A DNA stretch of 64,000 nucleotides, from assembly GCF_037975245.1 (NCBI RefSeq), contig NC_092571.1, forward strand, positions 19,926,917 to 19,990,916, written 5' to 3'. The notes below the pieces were generated by a model. It ran no database searches, had not been told where the DNA came from, and was given only the letters and a program-made list of their open reading frames with translations. The stretch comes from Apostichopus japonicus (taxonomy: Eukaryota > Echinodermata > Holothuroidea > Aspidochirotida > Stichopodidae). How positions within the stretch are numbered: the stretch's first letter is position 1; each line of letters opens with the position of its first letter. The position numbers and the translations under genes were made by a program. Positions 26,115 through 38,800 of the stretch are shown here, one piece after another.

Positions 26115-26527
26115 GTCGCTACGTCATTAATGTATCTTAGTCAATTTTTTAGAGAGGAAATAACGATGCTATATATTAAGATTTGTTTGCATTTCAAAAC
26201 TCGTTTGTTTGGTATTTCATTCCTTGATCAAGTAGTTAGGCTTAAATCAGCTTGTTAGATTTACAGCGAAACTTCTCATAATTCCCCAAGATTACGTAAC
26301 GTCGCAGGATTGTCAGTGGATATTGATTAATTTATCGATGCTTTTCGATAAAAAATAGTATATCAATGTTTATATTTCATTAGCTTGTCTATTCCTGCTT
26401 CTTTCCAATTAATTCAGCCAAAAATTTCGACATATTTTTGTTTCATAATTTTCCATTAGCATGTGATGAACACTAATACAAACTTGTGTAGGCGACGAAA
26501 ACATTTTTTAATTTATTGATTCCAAGA

Positions 26528-26642
26528 TTATTATTATTATCATTATTTGATTTATTATTATTGTTATTATTATTATTATTCTTATTATTATTATTTTCAT
26601 TACTATTATTATTATTATTGTTGTTATTATTATAATTATTAT
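26528..26642. repeat. TTA trinucleotide repeat
   Basis: Imperfect TTA/ATT repeat with TCA, TTG and TTC interruptions. Confidence 0.95.
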
Positions 26643-29600
26643 TTTTTATTTTATTTTACCCCTCATAAACTCTTCTTTTTCGGCATCAAGTTTAACGAAA
26701 AATAGGTATACATATACCCTTGGTTCATGATTCCCTAATTAGTTAATTTTGAAGTTTTGCAGATTAGAAAGAACAATAGCCATAACAACAATAATGATAA
26801 CAATAATAAAAACTGCGAATTAAAAAGAGCCTTAATATTTATATGGAATCAATATGACTTTTCAGTGAAATGGTCCGTCTTTCTCTTATAATTTATCGGT
26901 TATAAGAAGCAAAAAGGAAAAAGTTTTGCTATGAGTATAAAATAAACCATAGACGTTCAAGAGAACATCACTATACAAAAGAATTGTAAACAAGTTCGTA
27001 TATTTTATATTACCTCTTACGTAGATAAACGAATGCGGAAACAGAAAGATATGTCAAGGGCTGTTCATAGGAGAGAGTTACTTACTGTGTTTAGACTCAA
27101 AAACCACAAAAAGAAAAGGATTTGTCTTAAGATTCACTGGCCATCCTCGTATACAAAAGGATGAATTTGATTTCTTAAGTCTGCTTCTCGTAAGTGACTT
27201 TTACAACCTTACAATTGAGTTATGTTACATGGTCCTCTCGTTAGTTGGTTCCTCAGTGCCGTTATTTACTTCAAAGTCTTAATAGGCTTTCAGCCTAAAT
27301 CATGTCTCTGGTTTCGGCAATTATGTAGGTATCTATGGTGTCAGATACTAATGGTACAATTCTGCCGAACATAATCTTCCAAACAAACCTCATATCTTTG
27401 GTTTAGTAGAAAAAAACCTCGCATGTTTTACCGATTGCCTGAAAGTGGCTGATGCTATACAGTGATATAGACAAGATTATTTTAGCGCGTTTCAGTGGGG
27501 GGGGGGGGGGGCGAACCGATTATTCACCACCTTATATTCTTTCATATAACGAACTCTACGTCCATTCTCAACATATAATTTATTATAACTGGTTATTACT
27601 GAAAATTATCTAAATGCTATAATAAAGAAGTGAGGTTTGCTTTAGATTAGCATTTATGGGTTTTATCGGTGACATTGACGTCATCAAGAAATAACAACGG
27701 AATACTACGATAATTGTCTTATTTTTTTCAAATGAACCTTTTGTGAAAGTTTAGATATACGTGGTTCTTATTTTAATCCTTTACCTCACAAAGCACGAAA
27801 TTTCATTCTCCAGTGTATCATAAACGTCTTTTCACACCTTTTGTGTTTGTCCTAAAGCCATTACTGATCAGTAAAATCTAGTTTGCGTGGTAACCCCATA
27901 AAACCACACAGAACCACCCTTTATCATGGTTACCGAAATATGCTTCGTTGGCTAATTCCTCGACAAAAGCTATATCGCATCTGATTAAGGGTAAAATTGT
28001 TTCAGAATCTTGCTCACTAACCTCAAGGTGTACTTAACAAGGTTGGTATGCGAAGCATATATATTTTTTTATTGGGTTATTACAGTCATTTACGTTTCGC
28101 AGAAATGACTAATTATAGGGAACGGTGATCAAACCTCTTCAAAAGAGGAAACATTTATTCGTCATATTAGTTAAAGTTAATCCAATTTGAGGTTTTTCTT
28201 TTTCGATGTATACGCCTACAAATTACTCTGGCTTAACTTTGAAATCAATTTACGTCTTACTCCACTTTCTACATCGAAATAACAAAGGCAAGTATAATTC
28301 TAATTAAGGAATAAAATAAACACAACCTAATGTTAATCTTGTAAGTAATTCACTCAGCGGATAAGTTTGCGCGTATTTTATCGATTGCTTTCCATCTGAA
28401 AGAAAATACGTCGCAGCTTTTAGGTCAATTTCTTGAAAATAACTAATTTGTCGGTATCAGATTTTGTGACGTATTAGTGATTAAGTACGAGCTCTTTACA
28501 GCTGCTGCCAGATGGGGGTATTGGACTATGATAAATTTTATCGATAAGGGTCACAGAAGGGTCAAACAATGTGCCTTACCCAGTATTGATAATGTCATAT
28601 GTTATATAATGTATATCAACCAGTGAAAATCACAACAAGAATGATATTATTAGGCATAAACTTTCAAACAATAAGTCAATAAAGAAGCTCAATTTTTCTT
28701 TTGTACTGGAATAAGTCTATAGTTCCTCGCTAATTAGGAGAAACCAGATTGTTGAATTTCTTGTTAGATTTGGTAAGCCAGACAGGGTGAAGCGGGGTGG
28801 GGGTGGGGGGAGGGCAGTGGTGTAACCAGTGTATATGTAACTATACATGCATAAAACATTCATTTGTAATTTTGCTGAAATTTAACGATCCATAGTTATA
28901 AACAAAAGTTTAAAAAAAATCAGTTGCATGCGGTTTCCCAGAATGAATACATTCAATATGACGGCTACCAAAATGTTTTAAATATTCCGGTGTTTTATCC
29001 CCAGAAACAAGTTTCTATAAAGCACTATCGCGTTGTCACGAGCGATTCGTTGTAGCAGATTCCCATTTACGGAGGCATTAGGGTCCTCCGCCAGGATAAA
29101 CATTATAGACGTGTGTTGCTGCATTCTGAGGAATATTTAGGCTGTAAATTAGGTCCATAATTAGATTTATACTCAAAGTTATGCTAATAACTACATACTT
29201 TTACCTCTCTTTTGTGTAAGTTGAAAAGAGAGGGGGGTCACCTACACACCCTCTGGATCCGTGTCTGGTTATTGTCGTGACCATACGGGTTGTATCAAAT
29301 ATACTATTATTATTACAACTATCATCGTTATCAAGCACTGAAGTTTTCTAGAAGGAATCGACTTTCCGAAGTTCAAATGTAAAAGAGGGTTTGTGAAAGT
29401 TCAGTATCTTTTGAACCGTTCCCCCAGTGTTGGATTTCATGCTATACATCTTCCCTTTAGCGCACTTTATGAACACCCATCCACCCACCCCCCCCCCCCC
29501 CACCACCACCACGAGATATGTCTGATGTTGAACGGAGAAGCTGTAGATATGCATGTATAACTGCGCAAGGTACAGATTTGCGCAGTAACTGTAGTCGTAA

Positions 29601-32535
29601 GGATTAAATCCTTAACCGTGCGGTTGCCGAACACCAAGGAGAAATCCTGTTACGTCAATATACACTCATTAGTTTGTGGTTCTTGATTGAAAGGGTCTTT
29701 TAACCCTTTCCCTCGCCCCTCCCCCCCCCCTTCCAAACGAATATTGTGAAGATTTCGTGGTTTGTAGTCGGATTTAGCATTTACGAATGAAACTTTACTA
29801 TGAGCGTAACAGATCACACGTGACATTAACAAATTGAGATGATTTTACTTTAATTCCTCCATTTCTATATGCTCACGTACACTATCTCGAATGATTATCG
29901 ATGACGTCATTGTTATGGAAATAAATACTTAAACATGTTTTGGGTCGTTTGGAGGTTGGAAGTAACATTAATGTACGATACATCATAATCTGTAGTGTGT
30001 TTAGAGGTTTACAAATTTACAGATTTAATCCGGCATATATATACTTAACTTTATAATAACATAAAACTTAGATCCATAAAGGCCTACAGGTTTCCTTATC
30101 AATTTACAATAACATGAATATTTTTCATTTGTTTCATTTATTTTAATTATTATTCATCGTCAATTATAATAACATACTTTGGTATTTGGTATTTTTTTTC
30201 AGACTTTCTGGTCTGTAACAAAAATGTTTTTTAACAGAAAAAAACCAACAAAATATTCATATATTCCATCGACTTTCCATTTTCTTTAATGTTTACTTAT
30301 TTTGTAAAGTTCTGTGTTTGAAATCGTCATGTTCTGAAGGGAAAACCGCATACCTGTTTAATGATGCCATGTTCTTTATGATCCTTAGTATATGATTCTG
30401 TAATCGGATCTAATCCCTAGTCTCTGCTACCTACTTGTTGCTATCCTTGTTATTATTGTTTAATCTTTCCTTTTCGGTGTTATGTTTTATCGTTTGTTAG
30501 TGTCATTTTTACTAGTGCATACAACAGGCTGTACATCCGAGGCTGTCTATAAAACTCACATTCAGAAATATAAGGATTTGACTTGCTGCCTGCCATGAAA
30601 GGTGACGTCACCAAGTTTTAACGAACGTAGTGTGGGCTGTGGGTGGTATGAACAATTCTTAGCTTCTTATTAAAGACTTTGTTCTGAAGTTTGCTGATTT
30701 TAAGAAAATTAAAGTCCTACGTCGATGCTCGTTCTAACCATTTCATTTATGTTGTACATTATTGCAGGTACACATCTTATCAACTGTTAAATGTCATTTA
30801 TTACCACCTACCCGAAAACGATAGCTTAAAACATTAATTAATTGCACATTCTCTACTGTTTACGAGGACTCGAGTCAGCAAGATTTGAAAACTACCATTT
30901 TTTTTTCTAAATGCGATCCATCGAGTTTATATTGCTTTTTCTGCAGTTTCTATTCCTGCTCGTTAGATTGAAGTATTCTATCTTTAATCAATTTAATTGA
31001 GAATTCTTTTCTCAGAATTTTCAGATTTACTGCATATAAAATCTGAAATATTCGTTGTTGTTGTTGCTACTGTTGGTGCTTGTGACGTCAGAGGTGGAGA
31101 TTGTAATATTATTGTTCTTATTAGTGCGGATGTTGTGGACCTGTTGTATATTGTGTTTACGTTGTTAGTGTTGCTATGGGGGCAGTTATTTAGCTGAATG
31201 ACATTATTTTTAAAGACTTCCTTTCTGGCATATAGCTTCGCGCCTGATTTTAACAGCCTTTGTGTCTTCTACACGGGCGCTTCATGCTCTACCGTTGCCT
31301 CATATGTTCATCATGGTAGGATAGGGTATAGTCTTGGTCGCCATGGGTACGTGATTAAAGAAAGATGCATTGATACTTTGCAGCACTTATTTATTCGATC
31401 AAACGTTGCGACGAATACTGTGAGTGTCTTTCTGGGCGTTGCTCATCGCAAAGATCGGAGTAGGTGGAAATTGGACTGGCTTTGTTTGTTTGTTTTTTTG
31501 TCTTGCTCGTGCAGCAGGACAATTCGTCCTCAGGTACAGGGCCGTTTGAGAACCTGGTCGGTCCCGGGGGAAACATGTCACAGGTCCGCTTCTTGAAGTC
31601 TTCATTAATTCCTTTAGTACCGTATATTGTGAAAAATGAGAATAAATAATTAACTAATTAATCTCATATTTTCCGTTCCCCCTAGTTGACCCCGTGCTGT
31701 AACCCCCTAACTTCCCCCCCCCCCTTCTCCTTTCATAATGCCTGATCATCAACACAGTTTCAAAATGCACCTTTTTAACATGGAAGCTCTGTATACCATA
31801 TTACTAGGTATCGCTTTGGTAAATCACATTGCATTACATTAGCCCCCCCCCACCCCCCCCATCCCTCCAACCATTTGAAATCACAACTATAATTAGTAAA
31901 GTATTTTTTAAAGTATTTTCCAAGGAGCGTGAGATAAGAAAACAAATCTAGTCTGCAGTGAATATAAAGGTCGATGGCCTAATGTTTGGGGTTACGATCA
32001 CGCCACATATCAATCAAATCAAACATTGTCGAAGAACGTACCTTAAAATGTGTTTGTGGAAGGCCCCCTAACTTATCAAAATTTTAGATTCATAACACAG
32101 TTGAACTCCCTACCCTATACAACAAAATCCCAAATAGCACTATATACTATTAATATAATCAGATAGATTGGAAATAATGATGTCATTATCTAAGTTAGGG
32201 ACATGAATGTTAATTAAGGCAAATTGTAAACCATCCATCATATAGATAAAAAGAATTATAAAACGGCCATTTTGATCCTCAATAACTTTGTTGATATCAC
32301 AAGAAATGTTGGGCTTATTATAAGAAAGGCGGTGCCTCTACTGAGGTTTGTACCGTGCGACAAAGAAAGTTTGCCGCTTCATTCATTAAGCCAGAAATTA
32401 TATATAGATGGAAGGGTGGAATGGGTCTCTTGCAAAAAAAGCAAAATCATAATGATGTCTGTGTAAAAAGGCAAAAACTTTCTACGTTGCATTATAATTA
32501 GCCCCCCCCCCCGCAACCATTTGAAATCACCATTG

Positions 32536-32673
32536 TAATTATAATTATTAGTATTACTATTATAATTATTATTACTACTACTACTAATACTACTACTATT
32601 ATTACTATTATTATTTTTTTATTTTTTATCTTTTATTATTACTACTCCTGTTATTATTATTATTATTATCATC
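32536..32673. repeat. Mixed ATT/ACT trinucleotide repeat
   Basis: ATTATTACTACTACTACTAA and similar triplets, then a T-rich break, then (TTA)n. Preceded by a C-run at about 32503-32512. Confidence 0.93.
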
Positions 32674-33039
32674 ATGAACGTAACTAAAGCAAGGTTACTC
32701 TTGTTCGTTTCTTTACATACGTACCAGCGACTTGAATATGATTGAAGTATGAGGAACTTGTAAACACAAGTTACGTATATGGATGGAAGGTAACTCTGTG
32801 AAGGACAGACGATGTCTGAGTATGTTGTGATTGATTCAATAAAAAAAATACTAATGTTGTTTCCATAACGCGTTTCACGCATCGGTCAGTTATAATGTGT
32901 ATGTATGCATGAAACGCGAGGCTCATATTTTATCAGAGAGAGAGGGAAACGAGAGATAGCTAGATGAGTACCGGGTGAATAGGTTAAGTGAGAGGATGGT
33001 AATATAGGAAAGAATTAGCTCAGCATACGTGCCTTCTTC

Positions 33040-33303
33040 ATACGATTGTTTTCGTCAGCACGTAGCATCATGTATATTAGATCCTCCTACAAGCAGGAAC
33101 TCGCGAAGAAGCCATCAATGGCTTATCAAAGCCGCAAGCTGACCGAAGCCAGTCTCTTACATTCATATTTAACGTCCATGATTATGAATTGTCAATCACG
33201 TCAACAACTCTGTAACTGGACAACATACATTCATCTGGGAGTGTCTCGAACCGGGGACCTTATGATTGAAAGGCACCGGCGTTAACCACTGAGCTAACAC
33301 TCC
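33040..33303 (-). mobile_element. Candidate SINE with tRNA-derived head
   Basis: On the minus strand, 33303 down to 33238 resembles a tRNA gene. It has acceptor-like GGAGTGT paired with ACACTCC, an A box TAGCTCAGTGG (33286-33296) and a B box GGTTCGAGAC (33243-33252). The 3' half of the T stem is missing, so GGTTCGAG runs straight into ACACTCC, and the anticodon arm does not fold cleanly. This is therefore not a working tRNA. A non-tRNA body follows to about 33040. A tRNA-like Pol III head plus an unrelated body is the standard SINE layout. The body is not assigned to a family, the 3' edge is approximate, and no second copy is seen in this window. Confidence 0.6.
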
Positions 33304-34034
33304 AGGATGCAGAATATTTGGGTGTAGAATATTGTAGAATATTTGTAGAAAAATTGTAGACTAATCATGTAGAATATTTGGGTGTGATCAGAACGAATTA
33401 TGAGGTGTGAGCGGAGCGGGATGGGGGCGGGATACAGGGTTTAGGAACACTACACTAAAAAATAAAGACCAACACATTTTCGAATTTCCTTGCTTGAAAG
33501 GGAAAACACTCTATAGGCCTATATTAAACTTACTTGAAGAACATTGTAATTCTACACAAACAGAATAGCGATACCTTATAATATTGAAGCATCTCGCTTG
33601 GGGTTTCCCCGTGGTTCACTAATGTTTTTAAATTTAATCATTTGATTATGGAGAATATGTCATTACTTTATATGATGAAGGCTTTCCGTATGCCTAACAG
33701 CATAAAGTTTAATAAACTATGTATTCTCTCTCCACAAACTCGCAGACAAAAGCAAAACATAAACCACTTGGCGGCGTGAAATAATTCAACTTGATTTATA
33801 TTCTGTTAGCTTTTGTAATGGCATTTGAAGAGCTTACTATAAATCAATTGTAAAACCCGTCTCATTTCACCATAAAATTTGATGTGACTTGATTTATTTC
33901 ACACCAAAGAACAAATACAATACAATACACGTGGCCGTGTAGGAATAACACAGGAAAGTATGTCTAGCAGACCTCTTTTCCATTGTGGTCCCTGTACATT
34001 CAAAACATGCAAACCAATAAATACGGAGAATACA

Positions 34035-34198
34035 CTAAAACACAAATATCCTAAAAGAGGCAAGGAAGTCCAAAAGATGTTTTGTGACTCCTCGTTTAAA
34101 TGCATTACGACTAGTATAGTGATTTGAAGCTTCATAGAGAGAGAATTTCACAGTTTACTGGCAGAATAAAGAAAAGTATAGACTGCCCGTAAGTTCCG
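34035..34198 (-). pseudogene. Decayed C-terminal end of a LINE reverse transcriptase ORF
   Basis: On the minus strand, one frame from 34198 reads YTFLYSASKL, then an in-frame TGA (34150-34148) where LINEs normally have Trp, then NSLS. The neighbouring frame continues EASNHY.SRNAFKRGVTKHLLDF to a stop at 34037-34035. This fits the C-terminal signature of many non-LTR elements (A.KLWNSLP...S...FK..LK.HL) with one stop and one frameshift. The segment cannot be functional. It is cut off upstream, where the 38 bp satellite begins. The clade (CR1/L2-like or other) cannot be named from so little. The match is from memory of the family pattern. Confidence 0.5.
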
Positions 34199-35822
34199 TA
34201 ACTATATCTATAATGAGTTATAATAGAGTGTGCCCTTAACTAGATAGATATATAATGAGTTGTAATAGAGTGCGCCCATAACTATATCTATAATGAGTTA
34301 TAATAGAGTGTGCCCATAACTAGATCTATAATGAGTTATAATAGAGTGTGCCCATAACTAGATCTATAATGAGATGTAATAGAGTGTGCCCATAACTATA
34401 TCTATAATGAGTTATAATAGAGTGTGCCCATAACTAGATCTATAATGAGTTATAATAGAGTGCGCCCATAACTAGATCTATAAAACTGAGTTGTAATAGA
34501 GTGTGCCCATAACTAGATCTATAATGAGTTATAATAGAGTGTGCCCGTAACTAGATCTATAATGAGTTATAATAGAGTGTGCCCATAACTAGATCTATAA
34601 TGAGTTATAATAGAGTGTGCCCATAACTAGATCTATAATGAGTTATAATAGAGTGTGCCCGTAACTAGATCTATAATGAGTTATAATAGAGTGTGCCCAT
34701 AACTAGATCTATAATGAGTTGTAATAGAGTGTGCCCTCAACTAGATAGATATATAATGAGATGTAATAGAGTGTGCCCATAACTAGATCTATAATGAGTT
34801 GTAATAGAGTGTGCCCATAACTAGATCTATAATGAGTTATAATAGAGTGTGCCCATAACTAGATCTATAATGAGTTATAATAGAGTGTGCCCGTAACTAG
34901 ATCTATAATGAGTTATAATAGAGTGTGCCCATAACTAGATCTATAATGAGTTGTAATAGAGTGTGCCCTTAACTAGATAGATATATAATGAGATGTAATA
35001 GAGTGTGCCCATAACTAGATCTATAATGAGTTATAATAGAGTGTGCCCATAACTATATCTATAATGAGTTATAATAGAGTGTGCCCATAACTAGATCTAT
35101 AATGAGTTATAATAGAGTGTGCCCATAACTATATCTATAATGAGTTGTAATAGAGTGTGCCCATAACTAGATCTATAATGAGTTATAATAGAGTGTGCCC
35201 GTAACTAGATCTATAATGAGTTATAATAGAGTGTGCCCATAACTAGATCTATAATGAGTTATAATAGAGTGTGCCCATAACTAGATCTATAATGAGTTAT
35301 AATAGAGTGTGCCCGTAACTAGATCTATAATGAGTTATAATAGAGTGTGCCCATAACTAGATCTATAATGAGTTGTAATAGAGTGTGCCCTTAACTAGAT
35401 AGATATATAATGAGATGTAATAGAGTGTGCCCATAACTAGATCTATAATGAGTTATAATAGAGTGTGCCCTTAACTAGATCTATAAAACTGAGTTGTAAT
35501 AGAGTGTGCCCATAACTAGATCTATAATGAGTTATAATAGAGTGTGCCCAAAACTAGATCTATAAAACTGAGTTGTAAAAGAGTGTGCCCAAAACTAGAT
35601 CTATAAAATTGAGTTGTAATAGAGTGTGCCCATAACTAGATCTATAATGAGTTATAATAGAGTGTGCCCGTAACTAGATCTATAAAATTGAGTTGTAATA
35701 GAGTGTGCCCATAACTAGATCTATAATGAGTTATAATAGAGTGTGCCCATAACTATATCTATAATGAGTTATAATAGAGTGTGCCCATAACTAGATCTAT
35801 AAAACTGAGTTGTAATAGAGTG
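34194..35822. repeat. 38 bp satellite array, 42 units
   Basis: The consensus unit is 38 bp and contains CTAGATCTATAATGAG (with a BglII site) followed by AATAGAGTGTGCCC. I count 42 units. Variants are shared between distant units: GTAAC, ATAAC or TTAAC starts, TATATCT for TAGATCT, ATAAAACTGAG insertions, and a longer marker unit with TAGATAGATATATAATGAG (starts about 34238, 34737, 34969 and 35391). A 6-unit block (34547-34778) recurs at 35201-35432, so the array has grown by multi-unit duplication. The last ten units are the most varied, as expected at an array edge. The other edge abuts the LINE remnant. Confidence 0.95.
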
Positions 35823-38800
35823 TTCACTTCCTCTAGTTCTATAACTATATGCAACGACCTAGACATTGTCAAGTTATAGACAGCCCAGCGAACACATAAC
35901 TTTTTTAAAACGTTATTAAAACGTTTCGTCTTTTGGTTTGATAACCTTATTTGTGGTGTAATAAATATGTCACGAAAACGTTTACAGGCTATTATTTCAA
36001 AACATTTTTTCGTTAAATCATATATATATATTGTAGTAGTTTACGTTTTGCAACAGCGAGTCTAATATTCCAGTCATTTTATTTTATATTATTTGTTTAT
36101 TTTGTTCCATAAATGTCAGATCCTATAAGTTCGTTTAATTTTTACAGGTTATGCCTGCATACTTTAAATATTAACATGTTGCTTTTATACAATGCAGCTT
36201 TCATAAACAGGTACGTACCGAAGTATAAGTTTCACCATATTTAACCAATAAACAACCATGCTGAATAGGCCTATGTCGTCATTAACCGATGAATGGCTTG
36301 ATAACTTTGTGGAAATATAATCCATTCAAATTTTGTAATAGGTAAGCCTATAAAATATACACTTTCGTTGACTGCAGGCTCATAGCCAACGGTATGGCAT
36401 GATATGGGTCGTGTCACCCCCCCCCCCCCCTACATACCTCCCCACCACATCATTTTATTTTGTTGGTAACGATCGAGGCCCTGCAGTTACAGTACCGCAC
36501 TTGTGGTTCTGTCCATGCAAACTAATACCAAACCGTTAAATCTGCTTTACAGAAGGTGATAATTTACAGCAGATAATATAGCAGACCGTGTAGCTTGCAG
36601 GATGGTTACCAACCATTTGTATTTGCATTTCGCATAATCGCAAGTATAACCAACCAGGGAGACTGATTTAACTCACTGTTATAACGTTGTATTTAGTGCC
36701 ATGTCGGATATAACTTCGCAGGTTACATGACAGAAATAGTGTGACCCTCCTTACATTGTTGGATGACCCCCTTCCCGCCATACCTATGGCGGGCCACTAC
36801 CTTCCTTCCCTCCTCCCGACGTAACTCAGAACACATACATCTAATGTGCTAGCTCAGCTAGGAGTCTTGCGACAAAACGTTATTGCGCTATTACAAACAA
36901 GAATTTGCCGTTTATACACACGGAGGAGCGCCAAAAGATGTTTGAGCTTTTAAATGAAAAAAAAAAAACTGCTTATTTACTGAAAGAAAAAAATGTGTGA
37001 AGGAAATGTATGAATTGAAGTGAGGGGGTCTCATGATTCCCATCCTAGTTGGATCTTCTTGAGAAGCGGAACTTGAACGACTACAGACAGAGGTCGATCG
37101 AGTAATATAGATACATGTTCAGACAGGATAATGGAAACATTAAAATATGCATAGTGTAAAATAAGACAACACAAAGGGCAGTGAAAACGCACAGCGCTGT
37201 TTAGCAAAGAGGTAGGCACAGTAAGTGAAGGAATTATATTATTAACGCTCTTCCAAAGCTGAGATAAAGCTGAGATAACTTGAGAAGAAATTTCCTCGCA
37301 TATGCCTCCCCCTCCTCCACCAATTTACGCCTATGAAATACCTGCAGGCTAGTCTATTAGAGTTATTCCTCTTTCAGTTTCTCAACGGCAAACGTTTCTA
37401 TCTCGGAGAAGTAATTACTCAATGTAGGTTAAATGCTAGTTTAACATAATCCTGTGGAGATTTTTAACATTTAAAATTCCTCACAGAACGAAAATAATCT
37501 TAAATTACTCTACAAGAAGAAGGAAGAAACCAGGGTGATTATTATACGAGGGCGTCTATTCACTCACCAAGAATGAAAAAAAAAAGAAAAAGCAAAAAAC
37601 GGACTCGAAAAACACGATGTGAACTACTTTTTTTTTAACTTCTGTGTAGAAAACACGATGTTGCATCTAACATTTTAATTCAATCAACACTTTCGACTTT
37701 CTTCAATGCTCGTCAAAATTTAGCGCGTTTCTCTTGGTTCACCTGGATTTAAATGGTGAAAAGTGGGGCATATGTTGTTTTTCATTTAGATGTTTGTGTG
37801 CTTTTAAAACATGTGTAGCGATTAGAATTCTACCGGAAATGAAGCCGAGAACACGTTTGCTAACTTCGAGTTGGCATTTTCTTGAGAGAAAGTAACAATT
37901 CCTTGGTGTGTGCCATATACACTTATAATGAAGCACGGCAGGCGATACTTTGGCGAATTATTTACTGTGACAACTTGCACAAATATACAGAATTTTGCAT
38001 AACGAGTAAATTAACAGTCGCGTTATTAATTTGTATAAATATATTAATAAGTTGTTCGTAACTGTTTGTAGGTGCAGGAATTTTTTTTACGCATGTTGCT
38101 GATATTTAAAGTTTGTCCTCATAATTTTAAAGAGTTAATAAATTACAAAAAAATATCTCTGAAAGTAGGAAAACAAAAACGTGTTCAGATAATGTCATCT
38201 AGAAATGACGCGATATTTTACTGCAGAACTATATTATGATAAAACATTTACATTTCATTGAAATCATATTTTTGACACTTTCAAGTTGATAGGCTTTCTA
38301 ATTGTAACTAATAAAAACCTAACTTAAAGAAACATAAAAATTTAGTTTAACCCACATTCTCGTAGCATTCCTTAAAGATTTGACTTTTTATTTTATGATA
38401 TTTTGGAAAATGCATCTGGCAACAGAATAGAATGAAAAGTTGTCATCAGAGTAATTATAATATTTCAATAATTTATTCACAGAGCAAAATAATATTTCGA
38501 CATAAAAGTTAGATTTTGATGAAAGGGTTGATAGATATAGAGAATATTTTAGAGGTAAGCAAATATTCCAAATGTATCAGATTTCATAGATAAAACAAGT
38601 CTTAGAACAAGAATATCCAAAAAGTCTAAGTAAAACTTTTGAAGAACATCTACTGTGATGACGTCACAGACCAACTACCGCATATGATCCACTTCCTTAA
38701 GTAAGGTAGAGTTTAGCAAGTGAAAATATGTTGCATTCAGTAAACAACCTCTCGAACAAGGAATAAGATATCGAGGAAGGGTTTTCAACTGACTATTTTT

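Larger units (their letters stand above)
24420..32535. other. No gene recognised apart from MITE copy B
   Basis: About 8 kb of AT-rich sequence with G/C runs at 27497-27511 and 29488-29501. The 132-codon frame at 31198-31596 has no recognisable domain and overlaps other frames on both strands. Confidence 0.55.

Noticed and set aside
31198-31596. 132-codon plus-strand frame
   Set aside because: No recognisable domain; overlapping frames are open on both strands and it merges into a dispersed repeat and C-runs.
33238-33303. Functional tRNA gene
   Set aside because: The T-stem 3' half is missing and the anticodon arm does not fold; treated as a SINE head.
34194-35822. Possible CRISPR array (regular repeats)
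   Set aside because: Units are contiguous 38 bp copies without unique spacers, in an animal-type genome.
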